DNA from: Fratercula arctica
Lineage: Eukaryota > Chordata > Aves > Charadriiformes > Alcidae
Length of the DNA stretch: 64,000 bases
Assembly (NCBI GenBank): GCA_947846985.1
Contig: CANTUZ010000005.1
Span: forward strand, 25,020,389-25,084,388
Direction: 5' to 3'
Shown: one piece after another, positions 1 through 12,175 of the stretch
Numbering within the stretch: position 1 is the first letter of the stretch
How the letters are laid out: the number at the start of each line of letters is the position of its first letter
The notes under the pieces: model-generated
What the model saw: only the letters and a program-made list of their open reading frames with translations
Told to the model about the DNA's origin: nothing
Database searches by the model: none
Made by a program: the position numbers and the translations under genes

Positions 1-3000
1 AAAAGCTCATCATTCTTTCTTGTGAGATGTGTGGTACTTCTTGATCCTTGACAAGATAAGGAATATAGCAAGATCCATACCACTAGTATTTTGGCAATAA
101 GCAACCGAACCAGGAAAACTTATTACTCTGAAAAAAAGTACCCTGACGCTTTTGAAGTCTCAAGACATTCAGCTGGGACCAAAGGTTGGTTCTGTTGCTG
201 CTTCAAAATCTCCCTCGTATGGTGCAACCAAAAAGTGAGTTATCCAAGACTGACACAATAGATATGTCAGGAACAAGTGAAAATTTGACACTGGCTATCT
301 ATAAGCTCCTTGTAGCTAGATTTTAGCATGGAAGGAGATAAATGTGCAACACTGGCTACAGACAAACAGGAAGGCTATCCTGTTTACAAATTCCAAAAAG
401 TTTCTTAATGCAACCAGTATCCATCCATCAGAGTCCAACTTAGAATAGGAAACTGAAGAAGTCTGTGTTGACATTACAGAATATTGGTCTTAGCTTTCAC
501 GTGTTTTATTTTAGTCAAAAGGAAAACTGATACTTTTTCTTTCTACATGCCTATTGGGTAGCTTAAAACATCTTCTTCTTGAACAAGTTTTCAGATGAAA
601 CATGCTAATTGCAGTGTACTGCCAAACAGGCTGCCACTGCTACCTCTAAGTTTGACTGCAATTTTTCCTGTTCCATCCTATGTTGTTTTGCCCCAGTACC
701 TTGGATGGCATTATTTTTCCATAACAGGCTGGAAAAATGGGACAACCTACACAATGATGTATGCAGGGCTAGTTTAGCGCTTGAATGCTTTCTAAAAATA
801 CTTAACATCTATGTATCCCTCTAGTACTTCAGAATGCTTTACTAATATTATTTAACTGCTTTTCCACTCTCCTTAAAAACTATATCACAAGTACAGAGTG
901 TTTGGGCCACTTAAACAAAGAAAATAAATTTTCTCCTTTTGTCTAAAGAAATACATATGATGTTTTCAAAATCATTTTAGGATCTCATGCTAAGCACTTA
1001 TGAAAAGTGGTTGTAATGATGAAGTCTTAATAGGAAAATAAACAGTTCTTTGATCTCAGGTGAACTGGAGATTTTTAACTGTATAACTCTTCAAGCAAAA
1101 GCCGAAGCTTTACAATACCAAGACCTAAGCTAGCTGTGAACAATGTAGAACATCAGAAACCTTCAACATCTGTTACAATGTTCTCTAGGAAATCAATTTA
1201 AATTTTGAGCGGTAGAAGAGAACTTTACCTCCCCTCCAGATAAGGCTGGCTCACTATGGGAAAGGATGCTTTAAAACAAATTTATCCCAAGAAAGATACA
1301 CTTCAGCTGTAAACAAAACTATTACGCTCTCTGGCTAGTAGTACTCTTTGTGTACTAGGCTCATCCACAAAGAGTCAAGTATCTTTGCCAGTATCTTTAG
1401 GAAATACCTTTGCTTCATTTCAAATTTTGATTATAGGCAAATTTCATGCTTTTATATACCCTTTGGCAATTACCTTTACTAGATTCTTACAACATTCATC
1501 TCGAGATTTTTCTGCATGTTGATAGGAATCAAAATATAGGAATAACTGACAGATTGAACAAAATAATTCCAGCTTTGTCAATTCTGGAGGTATCAATAAA
1601 ATCCATGTTTCTTAATTTTCTGATTTGTGTTTGGTTATTTAGAACTGGAAATACCATGTCTTCTTTTGCTGCTTTCTTCTGATATTCCCTTGTCCCTGTT
1701 GATTTTAATTTCCTTCCACAGTCCTTCTTTACTAGCTGCCTTGCCTTCCATGACAAAATCCCTCCCTTGAAATGTTTGGAAATAAAAAGGATGCAATTTA
1801 GTTAACAGAAGAAAGAAAGAAAAAAAAAATAAGCTTCTGTATCTCCCTGATTAAAACACTTATTTTGAGAAGAAAATTGCTTTAAAAAAAGTAGTAATGG
1901 GAGTGGAACAACAATACATTAAAATTCTCAGAGTACTACTTGAAATATCTTTGAGATCAACTAGCAGTACAAAAACTCTGATTTCTCATCTTTCTGTTTG
2001 AAGCAGTGATGTAGTTCCCTTATTTTCCTCCCTTATAGTGTGAGTGTGACCAATAAATAAAAGCCTAGTTATCATCCTCAACAACAACCAAAAAAAATGT
2101 TATTCTAAAATACAAAAAAATAGATAGGAGAAAATTATTAGTGAGAGCCAATATTTGCATTTTGATGGCAAACAAACAAGGGGAAAAGAGATGTGAATGT
2201 ACTATTTGTGACTTTGCCTAGATGAAGCAAAAGAGAAATTGTTACACAGTCAAACTGTGCTGAAGCTAATTAATACAGAAATAGGTCTACTAAAAAGCGA
2301 CTTTTGCAGTAAAACTGCCAATCAGATTATGAAAATTCAGGGTAATTTGACCGAGTAGGGAAAATGCATTAGAATACCTGTACTGTTATTTCTTGCCATT
2401 AAAGGAAAAGATTGCATGTTAAGGTAAGTAGAGTTTACAAAGATTTGTCATTGTGGGGAGGAATTTTACATTCTTCCTGAAGTTTTTCTAGAGAAGAAAA
2501 CATTTTTTTTTTACAAGAAAACCAGTCTTTACAGTAGGGTGTGGGGGATACTTTAGGATTTTGGGGAACTGGTAAGGGGCAGTAAAATAGTCATCATATG
2601 TTGGTCATGCTTAAATAATCCCAGTGAATTACAAGATTTTGCTGCAAATTGGTATAATCCTGATTCTGAAGCATATTAAGCAACCACATACTACTCAGGA
2701 ACGTGGCAATCTTTTAGCTTTATTCTTCTCAGCAAATGCTTTACGCCATTTTCCAAATACCCTTGTTTTTTTCATTTACATACGTTTATTACATAAAAAA
2801 ATCCGAAGCTGTAAATCAAGCACTTGAAAATTAGAAAATGTCAAATACGTACATGCATTTCTCCAGCTTCAGCATCTACTTTACAGAGTGGACAAAGAAG
2901 GGCCCAGGAAAAATAAGGGCACATGCTTCTGTAATTAGCATGTGCCATGATGTACGTAAGGAGATCAGAACTATTGTTATATCATGAATATACTTATTCC

Positions 3001-3401
3001 TATAATTAAGTTCCTTGAGTTTTAGATGTTATTAGCATTTTCATGTAATATTTGTATATAATATTCAAGAACTATTTTCAGAGAAATGATGTATAAAAAA
3101 TAGTTGATTAGGAAATAGCTCTTATTCTTAAAAATCTTTCATAAACCCCAGGATTTTATCTCTAAGCCTTCACTGGTGTCCGGTGGAGAAATGGAGGTCT
3201 CCAACTCTGTAGGTAAGGATAGAGCTTGCAGGTGTGTAATCTTGTGTATTGCCAAACTCTTCCTTCCTGCTCAAAGGATTCCCAGTGTTTCCACAGAACG
3301 CTTTACTGTTGCTTTCATATTTGTGTAAACCAAACCTTTTAAATATTTATGCTGTTGTTATTTTTGCCTCTTATCAATATGTTATCTATTTTATAGGTAT
3401 C

Positions 3402-3415
3402 GGGGGGGGGGGGGG
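3402..3415 (+). repeat. Poly(G) run, 14 G
   Basis: Fourteen consecutive G residues follow TATC and are followed by AAGAC. Such a run is prone to polymerase slippage, so its true length may differ from the assembly. Confidence 0.95.
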
Positions 3416-6400
3416 AAGACTTCAAAATTTTTAGTTTGGCCTCCCAAATCACAATCGGTAATGCTGAATGAATTTCTGGATTTGAAACTAGCAGAACATT
3501 TGTGATTAATTTTGATGAAATATTTGAGTGTTCAACACATACGAAGATCATGACATCTAAATAACAGCAAAGTGGGTCTGAAAATGTCATTCCTGTATTT
3601 TCCTTTCAGAAAGATACACATACTAAAACTTATAGGTTTTTTTGCTGACCAGACTAAAAGGAAGATATATACATCAGGGCACTAAACATTAACAAGAATA
3701 ACATAATAGTAGGTATTCAAAGCTTTTCAGGAGCCTTTTTGTTTAAATACGCTTGCTGCTTTTTGAAGTGCTTTGTGCACCTTTATCTAGGAAGTCTCAT
3801 TTCTAACACGGATCGGCTTTAAATTCTAAAATAAACTCTAAAATAACATAATTCCAATTAAAGTGCAATTCCAAGGATTTCTCAGTATATTTCCATTTGT
3901 GTAACCGTAGATCTCAGGATGAGAGTTTCTTTCCCTTGGCTTCCTCGGTGGGGCTGCTAAGAAAGGTATCGATTAGCACCTTTCCAATGTTCATAAAATA
4001 GCCACCATAGTTAAGCTGTTTACTGACAGCCTAACAGACCCTCATGAGATGGGAATCTGATGTTACCATTTATAGATCAGAAACCTGTGACTGTTTTAGT
4101 TTAGCACAGGAATACCTTATCCATATTTCCCAAGGTGTGAGATGTACCATGTAATCTGAAGGAGTTCAGGGACAGGCGGTCAATGCTTGCGGGAAGGTGA
4201 ACACTTTCCACTCCTCACATATTTTGCAGCGGTGACACTGTTGTGAGCAAGATGAATGGACATGGCGGTATTTGTGGGTGTATCGAGTGTTTTTGCACAT
4301 TGACAGAATGAGCAAGAATGCTATTACAGATAACAGCAAATAGTTAATGGCATTTTATTTATGCAGGCATTGACAGTGATGGGTGCATTATTTTGGAAGA
4401 ATTTCATTAGTGAGGCAGATATGCTGGCTGTTTACAGTGCTGCTGTGTACCTATCTCAAGTGGTGTTCTTCATGGCTCAAATGCACCATAACCAGAGCTT
4501 CCTTGGAAAACCTAATACCTAAGTCTACTTGATTTGGGGGTTTAAATGCACTTGCAATAGCTCCTAACACATTTGAATTTCACCATAGAAACAACCCCGA
4601 AACTAAAAGAAACCAAATCGGAACCCCAAATCATTGTTATATATCTTTTTCTTTTCGCAAGAATCCACCTGTATAACACCTTTATGCTGCATAAAATGTT
4701 ACTGTTTCACAGGCAGTTTATCTTGTAGCTTTATTCAGCTGCCTCAGACCTCTGAAACTGAGACTGCATGTTGGGATTTGTTGCCCTGATATTGTAGATT
4801 ATTGATACGTATGCATGAACTAGAGCAGCCTGACTAATCTGTGAATATTACAATAAAAAATCCTACCTGAATCCTTTTGTCCTTTTTGTTACTCCCCTCC
4901 TTTCTGTCCATCCAGGGGCTTATCCTGCAACTCTCTGTGCAGGATTTTTTAGGAGGCTTTACTGTCATTGGTTTCAACTGCAAGGAAATACTTCCATCAC
5001 ATGGGAGAGGAAAGCGCTTGTGGATGTTACAGAGGTGCCTGCATTTCAGTTGTTTAAGTGCTGTCTTCACTGGAAGGTAAAAGCCTAAACTAAAGCAGAA
5101 GCCATGAGTTGCACCACATTGTATTCTGGCAAAATAATGTTGTCTTAAAACTACTGCAGACTTTAATCACAAATATTCATGAGTGATAAGTGGTAGTAGA
5201 CTGGATTTCACCACTCCGGATAATGGGCATCAGTGAATTCCAAGAAGAAGATATAACCTATAAAACCTGAAGTATGCACATGAAAATGAATCCTCTGTGT
5301 GTATTTCTGTGTGTGAGTGTGTGTCCATGTATGTATATTATATTTCATGCAATCAAAAATATTTAAAGATATCTTACTTGGGAAATTTTAGTATGGAAAA
5401 TGCACCAGGACTTGTATATGCTGTATAGAAATGCTATAAAAACTGAAGTAATGGTTTTAGAAATGTGGATGCATTGTGACAACCAAATTCTCAGCTGTGA
5501 TAGAAAGTTCTAAATTGTTAGAACTCCACGTCTCGGAAGGATGATGAGGAGACACGTTTCATTGTAAGCAATGTATGAAAATAATATTCCTTATTTGATA
5601 CTTGTAGTATACCGTAAATTGATCCTTGCACATTAAACTGTGCGTTGAGAAAGGAAAATAAAGGGGGATGTCAAATAAGGCTTCCATGTCCTTAATCCAA
5701 ACCACTGAGTAGATCTTTCTCACATTTCCAAGCAAGCTATGCTGTGTCTGAATTGCACTCTGTTGATAAATATCCCAAGGAGTAAGAAGAAGGATTTGAT
5801 AATCCTTCCTTTTTCCCAGGAACCAAAATGCCTTGCTTCAGTTCATTGCTGATAATTCATCTCTAAGATAGAGTCAAGACAGTACTGCCTGGGTAGGAAA
5901 GTTAAATGGAAAAAATATTTTATAGAAGTGGAGAAGAAAGTACTTGAAAGGCATGGAATCTAAGAAATTCTTCTAAATGATGTGTGAAGTCATGAGTCCA
6001 TGAGGAAAACTATTCTGTAGAGTTTATATGTACTTCAGTCTTCTGTAGTGTAGGTGCATGTATAAATAGTCAAGAGCTAGCCTGAATGAGAGAACAAAAC
6101 TCTCCTAACTGCTTGACCACCAAAACATTTCTGTTAATGGCAAAGCATAGCCTAAAGAAACAGTTACAGTAACACTTTGAAAGTAACTTACAGATAGCCC
6201 TTAAATCCATATTTCTTCAGCATCTGCCTTTGCTTGACCTCCTCGAGAATTATGGAGTGGGTTCACAAAAAATGGCAGCTTTAATTCCTTGGAAAAAGGA
6301 ATGGCTCTGGTACTTGGCATCATTTACAGTCATGGTCACAGTTCACACCTGTGTTGCTCTATAACAAGTTTGCATTCTTTACCACCAGGCAAATGGATTT

Positions 6401-7263
6401 TCAAGACCAGGGCAACAAGATACACTAGAAGAATTTCCCACCTAATGTGTGTGACTGAGCACTTAGGTCTTCAACTTGCAGGCGTTTTGAAAATACTATT
6501 TCTTATGAAATAATATGTAGCACTGAGGGTGGTTTTAATGCTGACAAGCCTCGCAAATATCTAAATCCTGGAAAACCTTGGGTAATCTGCTGTGGGGAAA
6601 TAAAGTACTCTAATTCCTTGTAGGTAGTTTTGTACTTCTGGTCAGAGGTCAAAAAGAATGTCTGGTTAACATCTCAAGTCTTGATCAATTCTATATTAAG
6701 AGAAATGTGGTAACAAGGTGTTGGGATATGGGAAGTAGTGTGACTACAGCTTGAAAGATGTAGGAAGCATCATTCAGCATCCCCATACTTGTGAATTAAG
6801 TCCAGGTGTTATGTGGTCTGCTGTACATTGCTTCAAAATCTTGAAGTTACTAATAACAGACATTTATTTCATTTATCATTATTAAAAGCGTGATTTACTC
6901 ATTAATTCAGCTGAACTTTGAAATACCTGAGTGCTATATTATATTTCTAAATGAAATTTGTTTAGGTTATGAATTTTGTTTCATGAGTATTAGAAATTAC
7001 ACGTGCAAAGAATTTCAGACATAATTGGATGCTTCATGCCTCCATTCCTCATTTTGCTGCTCAAATGAGAACAAACATCAATGTTGTAAATTGCAAACAT
7101 GACTTCTGATGTCTATAATTTGGGATTGTATAATAACCAGTGTCTGAAATTCTGTGCCATTGTCAACAATTCAATGGTCCTGTTGAATGGAAGCCACAGG
7201 TCTTACTTTAAAGGCTTTAATATTGCAGATGTGATTATCAACTAGTGCAAATCAAACTCATAC

Positions 7264-7289
7264 AAAAAAAAAAAAAAAAAAAAAAAAAA
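7264..7289 (+). repeat. Poly(A) run, 26 A
   Basis: An uninterrupted run of 26 A. The sequence upstream is unique AT-rich DNA with no LINE or processed-gene signature, so I treat it as a simple repeat rather than a retrotransposon tail. Confidence 0.9.
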
Positions 7290-7929
7290 GGATGGTATTG
7301 TAAGAAAAAAACCCAACAAAACAAAACAGAAAATCCAGTTTATGGCTGGATGTTTCACTGAGCAGGTGGGTATTCTGGAGATTCTGAAATGATGGAAAAT
7401 CTGGAGCTTTATGGAAATTAATTCAACAATTGTTCCAAACAGCATCTGTGTCATGATAGAAGGTGCAAAATCTGGATGCTGTGAGGACTGCAAATGAAAC
7501 AGCCAGGAAGGGAAGAATAGAGGGTGTAGAAAAGAGGTGGAATGAGGTGGTAGGTGAGATATGTATATTCATCAGGATGGAACCCCAAAATACATTGGTC
7601 ATATCACCATTTATCAAGAGAACTGCAATTCCCATTTGAAATAAAGGAAAACTCCCTTTGGCAGAGCAGTGACAGCTGCCTCAATGACTTGCTTGAGAAT
7701 TGCTGAAATTTGAGGTGACATTTTTGGCAAGGAGTCTGGGTTCTAGACCCTTTGTTGTTTCTAATGGGTGCAGAAGTAAAATGTGAGGCTGTAGGAATAT
7801 CTCCCGTCCACAGATGCAGCCACCCATAACTCAGTTTCTCACTGGATAATACTGTTAGAGCTGGAATAATAGCATATATTACCACTAGTAAGTGTCTCAA
7901 CGTATGTGTGTAAGATGACTGGCATAAAT

Positions 7930-8086
7930 ATTGAGACCCCACCTACAGTATTGCATCCACCTCTGGGGTCCCTGATACAGGAAAGACATGGACCTGTTGG
8001 AGCAGGTCCCAAGGAGGGCCACAAAAGTGATCAGAGGGATGGAACATCTCTCCTATGAAGACAGGCTGATAGAGTTGGGATATCTG
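7930..8086 (+). mobile_element. CR1 LINE internal fragment (ORF2 C-terminal region)
   Basis: This matches the part of CR1 that encodes the end of ORF2: a 'gagaccccacct' block, then 'ggaaagacatggacctgttgg', then a 'gatcagagggatgga' block and 'ctctcctatgaagacaggctg'. The same order appears in the copies at 45.6-46.3 kb (plus strand) and 60.7-61.0 kb (minus strand). Both ends are missing: the piece stops abruptly after 'gagttggg' and lacks the usual CR1 3' terminus. CR1 copies are normally cut only at the 5' end, so the 3' loss implies a later deletion. No coding capacity remains. Confidence 0.85.
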
Positions 8087-8186
8087 TGACAGGCACCAGG
8101 GCAGTAGTTCAATAATTTTTATGATTAGTAGCAGGAAGAGATTAGCTGGAAGTGTGCACAAACAGATAAGTATAGCCCAACAAATT

Positions 8187-8205
8187 AAAAAAAAAAAAAA
8201 AAAAA
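8187..8205 (+). repeat. Poly(A) run, 19 A
   Basis: Nineteen consecutive A about 100 bp downstream of the CR1 fragment. CR1 does not end in poly(A), so the two are probably unrelated. Confidence 0.9.
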
Positions 8206-10324
8206 GGAAATAAGAAGGAATTGATGATCAATTAATTGGAAAACTCACAAATAATAACATTACTAAAAGAAAACACATTTTACTGAACTGAACTTTAGCT
8301 GCAGGGCTGCATTAATGACCTATGTATCTGGGTAAAACAAAATATGATTACATTATCAGTTCTTCTTTCTATGGATAAATGTTGTTGACGTTTGCAGGCC
8401 AAATTTTTGATGCAGGAACTTACAACTCCATGTTTCCTTGCTTGAGGATAATAAGACAGAGTGACATTTTAGAATAAAAGAAAATACCTTTGGCAAGAAA
8501 AAAAAAAAAAAAAGAAAAGAAAATCTAGAAAACCTCCGTGCCTCTGAGAAATTTGCAATTCTCAACTATTAATATAATTACTAAATGCACAATAACTTCT
8601 TTATAGTCACAATTTGTTGTTAAATAGTGATTTTCACTTATCTGTTTATTTTAAGTGGTCATAGTTTTTATTAAAAAGTGTTGTTTGCAGTATTTGTATT
8701 TTTGTATTCATGATGACTGTATTATCCGTATTCTATTAGCAACAAAAAGTTTCAACCAAAATCAGAGTCAAGAACACTAAGTTCATAGGATCTGGATACT
8801 TATAAAATGTTTGCCTCATACACTGTTGAACTCAGAATCTAAATTTTAGGGAGATGAATGGGTAATATTCCTATCTCAAAGGTCATATCCTTGATTTGAA
8901 GGTAAACAGGGTTTTGAAGGTCATATAAACAAGATATTGCATAGCTGACAATTTACACTCAGATCTTCTGAGTCTGAATTCAGTGCCTTAAACTTAAGAA
9001 CATCCTCCTTTTAAGGACTAAAACAGTTAAAAAATTCTTGATAGCACCATTAATGCTCGTTAAATATCCACATTATCCCAGAGTATGGATAAGGTCATAC
9101 TACCTCAAAATTGTTTTCTGATTGGATCACCCCAGAACTTGAAATAGAAATGTAAGTAAATGAAAAGCAGAGAAAACAGCAATTGAGATATGTTCCCATT
9201 AACCTAATTTAGGCTGTCTAGCTTGATAGAGTCAGCTAGGCTACTTCCATAGTCAACAGAGAGAAAAACAGAAATGGATCTCAAAAGTGAAATTCAGTCA
9301 AGCCTAAAGTATGGGTTAGGATTATCTTGAATTAACTCCAAAACAGACCAGAGTAATTGCCTTTTGGAGACACCCTCAGTTTACTAGAAAGGCCCTAACT
9401 ACTAAGGGAGTTAGTTTAGAACAGAAATATATTTGAAGATTTCCACTTTTAGATTGTTCCTAATAAGAGCCCACTGCTGCACTGTCCAACTGTACTTCAG
9501 ATATCATTATAAATAATTGATCTGTAATACATGATTAAGTATATTTGCCATCTCTCTTTAGACTAGGCTTAATAATTATTGCTTTATTTTCTTCCCAAAG
9601 AGGACTGATATACAATTTCTTTTTTTTCCCTTTTAATCAAAATCTGAAAAAGGATGCTTTTATTTCTCTAAGGCTTCTAAACTTAAGTTTTAATTTTTGT
9701 TTATGATTTGTAGAGAAAAAAATGTACTATATTTTGAATTTGTTTTCTGATGTTTACTGTTAATATGAAAAGAAGATCTGTACTTTCTAACAATACCAGA
9801 CCTGCATAGGCTCACATGTTAAAAGCACCAAGAAGTATTTTCTTTTCAGTTCACAGAAGATGAGATCAGGCAGTTCTATTCAGTAAAGCTCTCAAGTTCC
9901 ATTTCATTCAATTCATTTTCCAACTTCTGTTTCTATGAGAACCATTTTCTATACATTCTTAGCTCCAGAGATAATTATTGGGCTCTTGAAATCTACAATG
10001 CAGATTATTTCTTTAAAAATAAAGCAAATGAAAGCATTCTGATTGCGTATTTTCAATTTCTTGTTATGACATTGAACCACAAAGCCAATAATGTAATAAC
10101 CTATGTAATGCATCTGAGACTGTTTTCTAGTCTTTCCCCAAAGAGGTTGCTGGATCCATTCGATGTAGCAGCATAAAATATAAATGAAGTCATTTATGAA
10201 CTGCTGTAACTCAAATGCTGTTCCAGGCCAGTGCTGGAAATGAGACCTAGTCTCATGTTTTCCTCATATTGGGAGAAATAAATGAAATTGTTTTCTAGCA
10301 CATGAGCAAAATATTACTAAATTC

Positions 10325-10389
10325 AAAAGAAAAAAAAAAAAGAGAAAAAAAGAAAAAGAAAAAAAGAAAAAGAAAAAAAGAAAAAAGAA
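10325..10389 (+). repeat. A-rich (A5-7 G)n purine microsatellite
   Basis: Sixty-five bases without a pyrimidine, made mainly of AAAAAG and AAAAAAAG units. It creates a false lysine-rich open frame around 10302-10535. Confidence 0.92.
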
Positions 10390-11144
10390 TGGAGCTATTT
10401 GTAATAGTTATATTAAAATACAAAATCATCCTGAATGTCTTTCCTTTCAAACAGCCTATGGCTGTTTACATCAACTACATAATGCAAAAGTGCAAATCGT
10501 GCTCTCTCAGAGAAAACAGGCTGAACATAGGTTAGCGGCATCATGAATGCTACAGAGCATGGATATTGAATTTTGTTCAGAAGGATTTCCACTGAGATGC
10601 AGAATAGTAAAAAGAGGTAGTTGGACCTTGTTTTTAACACACACCAGAAAGTAGAAATTCAGAATCATGACATGACTTTTTTAGTTAGATCCTACTGCTA
10701 CTATACATCAAAGCAAAGTCCTCATTTCAAGGTGAAGCAGCACAGGTCTCAAATTGGGGATTAGTCTTGCCATTCAGTGCCATATTTAAGAATTATATTT
10801 AACACAGTACTTGTTTTAATTTATATTGAAAATACTATCTGCTTCCTGAAAAATTCAGAGTACTGTAAGACCAAATCATCCTTTGGGTTGATTTTTGGTT
10901 TTTTTCCTGTGTTTTATTTACATTGACCTTAGATGTGCAGGTAGCCTTTGACATTGCACAGTCTAGTTACTATTAGCATGATAGCATAAAATGCTGTTTT
11001 TAATAAATTTATCAATATCATCAAAAAGAATAAGACTTGCACTTCAGTAGGAGAGGGATATAATCATCTGCTCTGAACACCATCTTACAGGAAAAATGGG
11101 AATGGAAAGGAGTCTTTGAATAATGGAATTCTGGTCCAGTTTAT

Positions 11145-12175
11145 GTTGGACCTTTGGAAATCATCCAGTCCACTACCTGTTCAGAGCAGGACTATCTGCT
11201 AAATTGAATATTCGTTTGAAGTTAGATCAGGTTTCTTGGGGTCTTTTGAAGTAAAGTTGTGAAGAGCTCCAAGCATGGAGGCTTCACAGCCTCTCTGAGC
11301 AACCTGTTCTAGTGCTTTACTACTCATACGGGGAAGAAATGTTTCCTTTTATCTAATCTGGATTTCCTTTATTGCATCATGTGGTCATTGCTTCTTGTCT
11401 TTTGATGTGCCCACCAAGTATAGTCTTTGCTTTATCCTCCAATTGGTCAGGTTAAGACAGACATTGGATCCCCACTTAGTCTTCTCTTCTTCAGCCTGAA
11501 AAAACTTGGCTTATACATCAGGTGCTCTGACTCTGGCTCAACATCTTGGTGGCCTTCCACTGATTTATTCCAGTCTGTCAATGTCTTACTCATACCAACA
11601 ACCCTAAAATTTTATAAAATACTCCACATCACTATGTGCCAATGAAGGAGAAACAATCGTTCCTCTTGACCTACTCACTACACTCTTGAGGTTAGCCTTC
11701 ACTGGTGCAAGCGTGCATTGCTGATCTCTGCACAATTTTTGTCCACCAAGGCTGCTATGTCTTTTATGCGAAGCTACTTTCCTGCCAGTCAACCCCAAGC
11801 CCGTACTGCTGTGTGGAGTTACTCTGCCTGTGATGCAACAATGCATTTGGTTTTGCTGAGCTCTGTGAGGATTCTGTTAACCCATTTCTTCAGGCTGTTT
11901 TCTGAATGGCATTTTAATATCATTCATGAACTTGCTGGGGACGTAGTCTATCCTACTGTCCAGGCTGCTAATGGTGATTTTAAATAGTATTGGCACCACC
12001 ATTGCCCCCATAAAAAACATCCTTGTAACTGACCACCTGCCTAAATTTGAACCCTTAGCCCCTATCCTTTGACCCTGATGGTCCAGACATTTTTTCCCCC
12101 CCAACTTATAGTCTAACCATCCAGACCATATCTTCAGTTTGGGCACATCTGTGTCTCTTAACCTGTAATCTTTCA
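11145..12175 (-). mobile_element. Old CR1 LINE fragment, RT and 3' region
   Basis: Read on the minus strand this is a decayed CR1 running from the RT region (near 12175) to the 3' non-coding end (near 11145). In the minus-strand translation the RT region still shows a worn form of the family's 'PILFxIxI..LDS' segment and, further on, 'VVSRSRGTIV' followed by a tyrosine-containing block, both in the order expected of CR1 ORF2. On the plus strand the complement of the 3' end is visible as 'aaatcatccagtccact' and 'tcacagcctctctgagcaac'. Many stops and frameshifts make it a pseudo-element. It is clearly more diverged than the copies at 57.1 and 60.4 kb, so it is an older insertion. Confidence 0.85.

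Larger units (their letters stand above)
1..7929. other. AT-rich unique sequence, no gene seen
   Basis: I see no gene in this block. All open frames are under 85 codons and none shows a recognisable domain or a convincing exon bounded by splice sites. It contains a run of 14 G at 3402-3415 and a run of 26 A at 7264-7289. No LINE or LTR piece stands out; older decayed repeats could be present below my ability to recognise them. Confidence 0.6.
8087..11144. other. Unique AT-rich sequence, no gene seen
   Basis: No gene is supported. The stretch contains runs of 19 A at 8187-8205 and 16 A at 8498-8513, and a purine-only A/G microsatellite at 10325-10389. The open frames here are short, and one of them is only low-complexity lysine and arginine codons from that microsatellite. 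Confidence 0.6.

Noticed and set aside
10302..10535. 77-codon Lys-rich frame
   Set aside because: Produced by the A/G microsatellite at 10325-10389.
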